From: Phytophthora sp. 'mugwort'
Lineage: Eukaryota; Oomycota; Peronosporomycetes; Peronosporales; Peronosporaceae
Direction of reading: 5' to 3'
Assembly: GCA_033558025.1 (NCBI GenBank)
Contig: JAUCEF010000007.1
Coordinates: forward strand, 7,936,001-8,000,000
DNA length: 64,000 nt
Position numbers and translations under genes: made by a program
In this document: positions 55,655 through 64,000 of the stretch, piece after piece
Position numbering within the stretch: position 1 is the first letter of the stretch
How the letters are laid out: each line of letters begins with the position of its first letter
The notes under the pieces: model-generated
The model's input: the letters and a program-made list of their open reading frames with translations, nothing else
The model's database searches: none
What the model was told of the DNA's origin: nothing

Positions 55655-56399
55655 ACGCGGGCGGTTGCTAACATCCAGCAGCTCGCTGAGTGACCGACGG
55701 ACCGGAATGAAAGTTGCTGGAACATCGCATTCAGAAACGGATTTTGAGCCGCACGGGTCTTCGAGAATGTCAGCATTGTATCCGGCTTTAACTCTAGTCG
55801 GGCTACGATTTTCAATGCCACAGTATCGGCCCCGTGAACTCCAATTGCCCCACTATAGCTGAATACAGTCTCATCACTATCACTGTCGTCACCAGTGTCC
55901 ACTCGATCACGATAGTCTGGAAAACCAAACCCATTGTCTTCTGTCTGGGCTACTTGGGCTTCTGAATACTGACGCGTTAGAGCACTTTGGCCGTCACAAA
56001 TGCATTAATTTCCTCATCGTCACTAACGTCTGGCTCATGCATTTGTGACACCGGGTCGACGTTCGCCTACTCCGGAAACATAGCATCCATTCGCTCAAAA
56101 AATGGTCACGCCTTCTCAACCAACTCTTCAATTTTGACCCCACGCATCATCATCTCTTCGGTAATCCCAAAACCAGTCTGTTACATTTTGCGATCACGAG
56201 TAGTTTCGTATCGCTTGAGCTGCGAGTTTCAGCGGCTCTGGCAGGTTCTCTTGTCTAACTTGATTTTGTGCCTTGGGTCTGAATCGTCGTTTTTCATCGC
56301 TTATGCGTGGACAAAGCCTGTCGTACTTGCAAATCCAGACAGATTAGTCACTCCGGCTCCATGCGCCATACTTTTTCCAGCTGCCGATTCCCCGAGATA

Positions 56400-56920
56400 G
56401 ATGGATCGATTACTTGGCACCTCCATCCAGGAGATCATGCCTTCGGTTGGACCCGCGTTGTATGCGAATACTTGCTCGGCGCCCCTGCTTTCTTCTCCAT
56501 CTCTCCAGGGACATCATCGTCCGTCTGTTACATCTCCTTAGCTAGATCCAATTCTGAGGAGAACTCCTCCGACTCTTCCGACTGCTCCGACATGTTGTCA
56601 GACAGCTCCGTCAGTATCTCCGACTCCACTCGGTTCATCTCTTGTGTATCAGTCTTCCCCTTCGGCTGCGACGTCGGCGTCTTGGGCTTCCTGCGAGGTG
56701 GCTGCATTTGCAGATCTCTCCTTGCCTTAGAGTTCTTCTGCGCAGCCGACTTCTGCGATGCATTCTTCTGCCCGCCCTTCTTCTGGGATGTCCGCTTCTA
56801 TGGAGCCTTTGCCTGCTGGATCATCACGTGCGACGCCTTCTTCAGCTGGGCCTTCTTCTTAAGTGTCATCGTCTGTGAAGCCACCTTCTTTGGAGCCTTT
56901 GCTTGCTTTAGAGGAGGCAT
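56400..56920 (-). pseudogene. Lys/Gln-rich protein remnant of the Harbinger-like element
   Basis: From ATG 56920: MPPLKQAKAPKKVASQ, then repeated KKAxxx and QKxAxQK units, then an acidic Ser/Glu region (NMSEQSEESEEFSSELD). Two or more in-frame stops. Could be the element's DNA-binding second protein. Confidence 0.35.
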
Positions 56921-57396
56921 GGATGGTTTCCTTTCCGGAGTGCAACGCGTTTTCTGGTATAATTTGATATCCTTGCAAAATTGCGTAAATATATTCGGGA
57001 GGGTTTCGTACTGGCCAAGAAATGAGGCCTTCGCAAGGAATTAGCCGAAGGAATGAGCCTCATTCCTGGGCTCATCGTTTAAGAAACGACTAACTGAAAC
57101 CCCCTATTAGAAACAGGAAAAACATGCGAATTTCCGTCAACGCCACAAATATCGCCTATGCAATTAAAACTCTCGCAATCGATCTGTGAGGAAAGTTATG
57201 TGCCCAAAGTGGACCTTCTGTGATCGTGACTTAAACCGTTCGTTTACCTTACTGGTATGTCTACAGATGACCCAGACTCGAGCGGGAAGTGCGCTGTCAA
57301 AAGCCCCCTCCGTCACAATGACAACGAGCAAGTGCAATTCTATGTTTCTTAGTAGGTTATCGTTAATGTATACATGTATACGGAAGCAATCGCGCA

Positions 57397-57900
57397 ATGC
57401 TTCGAGAATTAGGTTTCTGGTGCTCCGAGGGGGAGCTGTCAAGCGCCGAGTCCTTAGACGCCAGCCGTCCGAATCCTCTTCACCTTGTTGATGATTCGTG
57501 GTTTACCGAGTGTGATCCCGCCTTGCTGAAGACCATCGAGTGGTACCTCACTCGGGCTATCGTAGAGAGTCATGAGCTCGCCTACAGTTTCTGTCGCTTC
57601 GCTGACTGCCCGTCGGCACTGGAGCAGCCTCGAGTTATGGGCGCGTGCACGTTGACCGATGGGGTTTACTGTTGGCCTGAGGGATATTGGCACTACGTGG
57701 GACACCACCACGTGAAGCCGCCCCAAGATTTCCTCGATCACATGCTGGAGAGATACGGCACGATAATGGAGATGACGAGGAAGGCGAGGGCCCAGAAGAA
57801 GCTGCTAATGTGGGACGACGTGGAGCACAATGCTGTGGTTATGCCGCAAGCCATGCAGGACTGGATCACGAGCTACACGACGATTCAAGTGGAGCCGTGA
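57397..57900 (+). CDS. Conserved-looking small protein, function unknown
   Basis: Intact 167-residue frame, host-like codon use, Trp/His/Tyr-rich core (DGVYCWPEGYWHYVGHHHV, about residues 90-108), flanked by acidic and helical parts (FLDHMLERYGTIMEMTRKARAQKK). No family recognised, no signal peptide or membrane segment. Composition and lack of repeats argue for a true gene. It starts 290 bp after the Harbinger-like element, which probably altered its upstream region. Confidence 0.65.
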   Translation: MLRELGFWCSEGELSSAESLDASRPNPLHLVDDSWFTECDPALLKTIEWYLTRAIVESHELAYSFCRFADCPSALEQPRVMGACTLTDGVYCWPEGYWHYVGHHHVKPPQDFLDHMLERYGTIMEMTRKARAQKKLLMWDDVEHNAVVMPQAMQDWITSYTTIQVEP

Positions 57901-58631
57901 TCGGGGAGATGCCTGACATTGCACCGCTGCTACTGTAGTATCATATTGGTTCATCATGCAGCGAATATATATGTCGTAAACTACTGTTTTAGCGGTGGCA
58001 GGTGGAAAGCGATTCTGACACTTTCCCATCGTTTGTGGTTACGAGACAGTCATGGTTTTTGAATTGGCCTTGACCATTATCATGCAGGCACAAAAACTAT
58101 CAGTTCCAGACTCATGGAAAGCTTAATTGAGGTTATTGTTGTTGTTGTTGTTTTCAATTGCGCTATTTCGCGCGGAAATTGAGCGTCAAATACACAGCAC
58201 CGATTTTTTTGACAGGAAGTAACCAAAAACAATGCCGATTGATTTACTAAGGATATAGCCTATGCGGGCCATTCGAGGTTTTGAGAATGCGATAAATCTG
58301 AAACCACTCGCTAATGCTTACGAGCAGTGCTAGATTCCTTTTCTTCTGAAGAAGATCACGCCAGAGTTCAAGGACCTCATTGGCTCTGCCATAGACCACA
58401 GCGAACAGATTCCGACGAAGGAACCTATAGACCGGCAGCGACTTGCTCGGAAATGACAATATTGTGTCCCGAGTATTCGTTAAGAATTCGCTTTTCAATT
58501 TATAGCATGGCAAGGATGTTCATGCCACTCACATTTAAGGATCAATTCAAAATGTTTGCTTCGGCAACGAGATCTCGTTGGATACATGTACATGCATATA
58601 AATAACGCCCTTAATCCTTGAGTCGATGCTT
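57901..58631. other. No gene recognised; (TTG)n microsatellite at ~58,136-58,152
   Basis: 730 bp between the orphan gene and the stop of the fusion gene. Holds about six TTG units. An 88-codon minus frame at 58,513-58,247 has no recognisable features. Confidence 0.4.
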
Positions 58632-60026
58632 TTACCAGTCTATGATATCGCCTTTCCCAAAGTGAAGAAGTTGTAGCGGATCCCCGAGCTGTGCACGAGA
58701 GATAAGTCGCGACATACCCTCGACACTTTCCTCAGGTTCCACGGCACCGTTAAAGTTGTTGTACGCAGTGTTCACATTCCCTGGGTGCAGCAACAAGCAT
58801 CCAATGTTTTGAAGCTCCAAGTCGATCGCCAAGCTCTTCGTGAATACATTTAGTGCACCCTTCGACGCACGATGCGCGTAAGCTCCACCAGAACTGTTGT
58901 CGGATATACTGCCAATACGCGACGTAACTTGGGCCACAAATGCAAAACCTCTTGTACTTGCTGCCAGCCTCAGGTTAGGCACCAACGCACGTGTCACGAA
59001 CAGCGGGCCCAATGCATTCACCTGGAACTGCCGCACACAGTCCTCAGGTGTCGTTTCATTCAAATTGAATAGTCCAGATGCACCGGCATTATTGACCAGC
59101 AGATCAATCGACACTCCATTCAGCACTCGCGCCATTTCTTCAATCGACTGTTGATCCGCAACATCCAAGGGGACCAGCCTCCACGGGTACAACGCTTTCA
59201 ACTATAATACCAGCAAAATTACATAAATCCAGACAAAATGAAGCTCCCCATCCACACTCACGGCATCCTCTTAAGCCTCCAACGCACATACCTCGTCGGC
59301 TTTGTCCGCATCTCTCACCGCCGCAATAACATACCACCCCTCCTTCATATAGTGCTTGACAAAGGCCAGTCCAAGGCCCTTACTCGCACCTGTAATCATC
59401 ACCGTCTTTTTTGCTGGTCTACTTGCGACTTCTGTCACTCTCGGTGTCACGTTCACCGTTGTGGCCACACGGACAATCTGTCTCCCAGAAGTGTCTCGTG
59501 CCAGCGCCAAATGGTCCGTCACATCCGTCAACGTCCTCTGCGGGTGTCCCTCTGGCACAGCCGCACTATCCACAATCCCCGCATTATCATCCACACCACG
59601 GCGTCGGAACTCTCTAAATCTGATTCCATTTCTTGACATGAAGTTGGTCATCCAGCCGACCGACAGTCCAAGCTTCGGGCGTCTCTCGGGCGGCAACTCC
59701 GCCAGAATCTCCTGTGCCTTTTGTACCAATAGTTTGCGAGAGAGACGGATGTCTCCAGCCTGGCAGGTGCCCACGAATATCCTGAGCGCCGTCTCCAGCT
59801 CGGGGCTCACGACGTGGCGTCCTCGCTTGGTGATCCCCTGGAGATGCTTTTGCTCGATCTCCTCGGCCGCCAGGAGGATCTTCTTGACCGTGTTGGCGGA
59901 CGGCGCGCGCTCTAGGTTGAAGGCGGTCAAGGCCCACTGTGCCAGCTTCACCTGGGACAACCCCGGATTGCGGCGGTGCTTAACGATGAGTTGGTACTTC
60001 TCCTCGATCGTAAGCCACTTCCCCAT
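58632..60026 (-). CDS. CENP-B/pogo-type DNA-binding domain fused to short-chain dehydrogenase/reductase
   Basis: Two exons: 60026-59292 and 59201-58632; intron 59202-59291 (GTATGT...TATAG, 90 bp, phase 0). 434 residues. Residues 1-60: CENP-B_N-type HTH (LTIEEKYQLIVKHRRNP ... LAQWALTAFNLERAP). Residues 70-138: second CENPB-type HTH (LRIFVGTC ... LGLSVGWMTNFMSRNG). A linker to ~205 follows, then an SDR Rossmann domain to the C-terminus: TGASKGLG (212-219), LDVAD (257-261), NNAG (282-285), VNALGP (N307), SRIGSIS, and AYAHRASKGALN. The intron lies inside the SDR (DKADE|LKALYPW), and the spliced reading restores the family sequence, so the fusion is one transcript and not two adjacent genes. K359 of YxxxK is kept, but the Tyr position (355) is His; the nearest Tyr is two residues earlier. 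Relatives are C-factor/sniffer-type SDRs. It may bind DNA in response to NAD(P) state (inference). Confidence 0.88.
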
Positions 60027-61177
60027 GATTCCTTGCTGGATACAGGTCGTGGTCCAATCAGATTGCGCTTATCGTGAAAGTTCCTTATTCTAGCACTGCA
60101 AAACGTTTAGAATTAGTCCCATAATTCGGTCCTTCAAATTTATTAGCTTTTATAATAGGGTTTTTGAAATGTTTACAGTTAACCGGATCAATTGCTACAG
60201 TCTGTGCAGCAAGCTGTCAGCAACAGAAAATGGTTACAGTACCGGTAGACGAAAATAATGTGCTTGATGGGTAAGGTCACCTTACCCTCCTTAAAGGTGT
60301 AATGATTGGCGTTACCGCAACCATAACTTCTACCATTTACGATTTGACGACACTAAATTTGGCAACCTTATCGCTAAAGCAACTGTTCCGGCAACCTTCG
60401 AAAAAGAAAAAGCAACCCACTTTAAACGTAGATGCAACAATGTAATTTACAATAAAATACACAGCCATGATGGCTGGTGGTGGACACATTATTCAGTTTT
60501 CAGAAAATTAGACATGTCAGTAAGTTCGATCACAGTCTGGCATCACATTCTCCTCGCATGCAAGAGCAACGATTCTCCCTCTTCGCCGCTATGAACGAGA
60601 AAATAATGGCACCGAGCTTTCGAGTATAACGGATAACCTGATGCAGATGCGCGCTAGCTTGGAGAAGATGATGGGAGCTCAGTTAGAGATTCAAGCTCTG
60701 ATCAAAGACTGCGAAGAACACAGCAACGAGTTGACTGAGTCATTTGGTGATGAAGACAGCTGTTCATTTTGCGAAGCCACGTCGACTTTGTTACTCTTCT
60801 CGGAATGTTGGCGAACAAGTTATTTAAGCACCAGTGATGCGGCATTTTGTATTCGAACGTCAATACAGCGCCTTCATGAAAATCAATGTTGGTTTTCTAA
60901 CATCTGATAAATCCTATTAGCTTCTTCTGCATCGTACGTAGATATCGCTCTTGCGAATGGCACACAACCGTCCACATCATTTTTAAGCGCATCACGCTGA
61001 CGTCCTTCTTGGATACGTTGTGCTCCTGGAGCCGCAAGTTTCCAGTAAGATAGCTGTGGGCTTGGGCGACCACCAGAACACCGCAGCTGGAGCTGTCAGG
61101 TTGCTACGGCGCCTCAACCCACTGAATTGAGTGAATAGCCAGTTGATGGATATTCTCGGATGCTTAATGCCAACGTT
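60027..61177. repeat. MULE-flanking repeats; palindrome at 60,269-60,287
   Basis: GGGTAAGGT-C-ACCTTACCC (9-bp arms) at 60,269, then GCAACCTTA / AAAGCAAC motifs near 60,360-60,415, which recur at 61,905-61,965 beside the MULE coding region. An 88-codon plus frame at 60,641-60,907 is helical but unrecognised. Confidence 0.4.
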
Positions 61178-61595
61178 TTACGAACTTAATAAGCCTTCGG
61201 TTTCCTCGCTGTATTCGTCATCATCATTCTTTTGTATGCCCTCCCAAATCTTAATCATTTGGTCGCGATACTCATCATCGATAAGAAGCTCGTACATGAA
61301 AACTTGCACATGGGGAATCTTGTTGGTATCTTCGTAGTGCAGACAAACTAGTGAGGCCCCAGTGGTTTCCACTCAAATGCACCGGGTGAATAATGAACTT
61401 AATATCAGCAATCTGTGTCTTGGGTGTAGAAGGCCAGCCCACCACTCCAACCATTGTCGCAAGCAACAGACATTGTCCCACTGATCCCGCTATGGCTTCC
61501 AAACAAAAATCGACGGCACTATCGTTCAACCAGCCTCGGCACAGGCTTCCGACGATGTTGTCAAATCCAACACAGACTGAGTTAGACCGCGTCAC
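61178..61595 (-). pseudogene. Ulp1-like (C48) cysteine protease domain of the MULE
   Basis: GWLNDSAVDFCLE near 61,530 is the substrate-groove motif (W-L-D/N-D) of Ulp1 proteases and IIHPVHLSGNHWGL near 61,390 holds the catalytic His-Trp. In the next frame, VCLHYEDTNKIPHVQVF supplies the expected beta strand. The catalytic Asp and Cys regions are not clear. One frame change near 61,372. Confidence 0.55.
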
Positions 61596-62790
61596 AAACT
61601 GCGTTCACGGCCGGCTGGATGAGAACATCGAATAATCTCGTTCGCAAGCATTTGGTGACGCATACGGACTGCATCCACCGAAAGTCCGGTGGTTTGTTTC
61701 GACTACAAAGAGATCCACCTCTGAGTCAACTTTTTTCCAGTCCTACTCTAGCCATTTTCTGTCTTCTATCCACGATTTGCATTTGGCCTTCATATCGTAG
61801 AATGCTGTCAACGTACCCACATACGTCCTACAAGCAAAACAAAACGACTTTAGTACCCACGTACGTATATCCCTCTCACTGGCTTGTGTCTGATAAAGCA
61901 ACCATAACGGTAAAGCACTTTACCAGCAACCTTAACGACAAAGCAACCTTACCCGCTAAATTTCCACAGTTTTGGGTCAATAGTGACAACGGGTAGTTGA
62001 CCTTGCTTCTTCTTGCTGCGCTCCAGTTCGTCAGGGCTGCCTTGCTCTTTCTTGGCTGTTATCACCACTGCCTGCATTAACGGGCGATGTCTCCTGGAAT
62101 GATGAATGTGTGCATGTAACCTCTTGGTCGCACAACTCCCCACTTGCATTCCATCGACGGTCGAGACGGTACGCGTCCTCCAGCTGAACCGGATATGTCT
62201 CCAACATATCCAGCACATTTTTCAGGTCTGATGTGTTTCTTGCCCTTTTTAGCAGCTCCTGCAGCGACACAGCGAGGTTGCTAAGGTATTTGTGAACGGC
62301 AAGTCGGTCTGTCCCAGATCCGAGTTTTGTTTGCCTTAGCTGTTTAACAGTTGTTTTCACTTTTCCTCGACCTGATGGCCTAGGAACGTTGATGTATCAA
62401 CCTGTCTCGCTGATGCCACTATCGTTGAATCTGCGGATTGCGGCGGATTGCATACTACAGTTAAGGTTGGCCCATCCACAGTCGTCCCTGACTTTGACTC
62501 TGTCTCTGGCTTCAGCGATAATGAGTTGACCTCCAGTCGTTTTTGAAGTGACTTAATAGGCTGAGTTGGAGGGACTTCATCTTCCGACGCGCTACTATCC
62601 TTCATACTGGGGTCCGTGCAAGCTGTGTCGCTTTCTAGTGCGTCCATCAGCTTCAAAGTTTCCAAGGCATCTGCAAAATCGATTGCCGAGATGAATCCGA
62701 TTCATTCTTAAATTCTGTGGCATCTTCTACAGGTACTTCAGTCTTCTTCGTGCTTGACTTCCCACGTTGTGGTCCTATCTCCACCGTTTC

Positions 62791-63992
62791 CTACCATGCT
62801 TCAAGCTCTTGGTAGAAATCAGTACTTGACAGATTGGACATGTGTTCTAGAAGTGGCTCTTGCATTTCCTTTGCGTACGAACATTTTTCTGCTGAGGACA
62901 ACACGACTTGATTTGCACGCTCATTGCGACGGAGGCGCACATATACCGCTTGTTTCTGTGGCTGGGATGGAGTGGAAGTCGCTACTTCAACATCAGGCTG
63001 TTCGGAATAGGGCAACCTTACCTTCGGCAACTTTAACTTTGACATCTGCACAATCGGCTGTAGCAAATCGGCCGCAGTCACGAGCTCCTCCTCAATATCC
63101 AATGCTGATGACATACTCCATCGTTCGTGAACCGCCATCGCAGGAAACACTTCAAAGTCATGCTGTGAGCGTGCTAGATGCATAAGGTGGCGGCACGGTA
63201 CTGATGACTGCTGTAGAACAGGCACGTACATGTCCAATCACGTCATCGCACAGATACGTTTGGTTTGAGCAGTGAACTTTCCAAGAATAAATACTTGAGC
63301 CAACCTGCTCGCAGCTTCCATCATCCATGAGTGCCACAAACCGTTCCCACTTTTTTTTACTTTCGCAAGAACGTCCGTCGACAATCTAGTCGCAACGCCC
63401 CTCAAAAAGCGCGTGACAGTCTTCGGTATGCGGGACGTCGAATTGTGCTGACCGATTGTTGAAACAATCTGCTGCATAACTGTCATTTGGTGCTGCAACA
63501 GACCAGCGATAGTCTTGTCAATTCGAGTCTTGTGTCCAAGCAGCAATTTGACTTGATTCCAATTGGATTCAATCATGTTTGTAGTTGTATTTCCAGCGGC
63601 GAAACATGCCGCGAGCGAAGTTAGACCACATGTCTCGACACGAATTCCGATTGTTTTCGAAGTACGTGAAAATGCTGGTCTTTTGTTGCATTCACAGTAA
63701 CGCCTCAAAGCATCATAACTCGATTCATAGTTTACTGCCGTTGTACTCATTGCATGACATACCAAATATTAGACCCTAAGTTAGTACCAAACCGAAGTGA
63801 AACTTACCTGTAAAGCAACTTTGTCATCAGTGTAAGCAGATCATCGTGCTGAGCTACATTCAAACGAAACGAAGATTGCTGCATCACCTTCTTCCAACGT
63901 GAAAGCACGTGGAACTGACACAGTTGCACTTTCGCTTTTGGGAACGACTTCATGAGCATGCGCCATTCTACGAAGTCCTTGTCTATCACCAC
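62791..63992 (-). pseudogene. MULE transposase, C-terminal part with SWIM finger
   Basis: VIDKDFVEWRML ... FPKAKVQLCQFHVLSRWKK (63,990-63,880) contains the second catalytic Asp and the CxxH helix of MULE transposases. MIESNWNQVKLLLGHKTRIDKTIAGLL near 63,520 is the post-core helical block. VPCRHLMHLAR near 63,190 is the second half of a SWIM (CxCx..CxH) finger. A long open linker follows. Frame changes at about 63,800 and 63,237 (the former might be a very short intron beginning GTAAGT). Confidence 0.7.
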
Positions 63993-64000
63993 AGACGCAA

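Larger units (their letters stand above)
55076..57105. mobile_element. Harbinger-like element, 36 bp from the Polinton end
   Basis: Termini AGGGGGTTTCAGgTA (left) and, reversed, AGGGGGTTTCAGTTA (right), flanked by ATT on both sides (55,073-55,075; 57,106-57,108), a 3-bp target duplication of the PIF/Harbinger kind. Carries a HARBI1-like fragment (plus) and a Lys-rich protein fragment (minus), so it was once two-gene like other Harbingers. Confidence 0.65.
61178..63992 (-). mobile_element. Mutator-like element with transposase, SWIM finger and Ulp1 protease
   Basis: Minus-strand coding order from the window end: MULE transposase core, SWIM finger, Ser/Thr-rich linker, Ulp1-type (C48) cysteine protease. 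The element continues beyond 64,000. MULEs carrying Ulp1-like proteases are known from plants and other eukaryotes. Several frame breaks. Confidence 0.7.

Noticed and set aside
58247..58513. 88-codon minus ORF downstream of the fusion gene
   Set aside because: No recognisable domain, A/T-poor codon pattern unlike host genes, and not conserved in any visible copy.
63777..63808. 32-bp GTAAGT...TTAG interval as an intron of the MULE
   Set aside because: Shorter than any other intron here (minimum 53 bp); more likely a decayed frame.
1..64000. CRISPR arrays, operons, Shine-Dalgarno sites
   Set aside because: Introns, gene families and promoter style show a eukaryote; no direct-repeat/spacer pattern was seen.

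Overview
The window looks like an oomycete nuclear contig, most likely a Phytophthora-type species. The evidence is a set of flagellate/eukaryotic gene families (two kinesins, a BBS6-like chaperonin, a PPR protein, a FYVE-RING protein), very short GT-AG introns (about 53-90 bp, with one of about 180 bp), close and often divergent or convergent gene pairs, an oomycete-style initiator near two genes, a decayed Crinkler-type kinase module, and a dense mixture of DNA transposons. Reading frames across introns were rebuilt by eye. Every multi-exon model listed gives an exon sum divisible by three and restores a family-conserved junction.

Layout: (1) 1-21,250 is a compact island of housekeeping-type genes: PHT1-like phosphate transporter (cut by the window start), kinesin-13 with a SAM tail, a CENP-B/pogo-like domesticated transposase, a kinesin-1-like motor, a PPR protein, a mitochondrial-type half ABC transporter, a six-exon coiled-coil protein, a FYVE-RING protein, an FtsJ/TRM7 methyltransferase, a BBS6/MKKS-like chaperonin, a DMT transporter and riboflavin kinase. 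(2) 21,550-42,560 is a nest of mobile DNA: mariner, two Polinton/Maverick-like copies (A on minus, B on plus), a pogo element inside copy A, a Crinkler-type kinase pseudogene, piggyBac debris, an RPA-like/Helitron-type pseudogene and a second mariner. (3) A lone PX-GOLD-coiled-coil gene lies at 42,809-44,628. (4) 44,860-57,105 is a second nest: Tc1 halves, a pogo-like pseudogene, and Polinton copy C bounded by 245-bp terminal inverted repeats. Copy C carries capsid-protein, GIY-YIG and ExoX-C-like remnants and is itself split by a TA-flanked pogo element. A Harbinger-like element follows. (5) 57,397-60,026 holds a small orphan gene and a remarkable two-exon gene that fuses a CENP-B/pogo DNA-binding module to a short-chain dehydrogenase domain. 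(6) 61,178-64,000 is a Mutator-like element encoding transposase, SWIM finger and Ulp1 protease, cut by the window end.

The most interesting item is the HTH-SDR fusion at 58,632-60,026. The nucleotide-binding motif is intact, but the catalytic Tyr position of YxxxK reads His, so it may be a cofactor-sensing DNA-binding protein rather than an enzyme. The 3,243-5,207 protein has the same type of DNA-binding N-terminus on a DDE domain whose third acidic residue is lost, so this window holds two host-like proteins built from pogo-type parts. The Polinton copies are decayed but complementary: B shows polymerase and integrase; C shows both termini, capsid, nuclease and accessory genes. B and C share an inactivating frameshift, which suggests one dead ancestor was duplicated.
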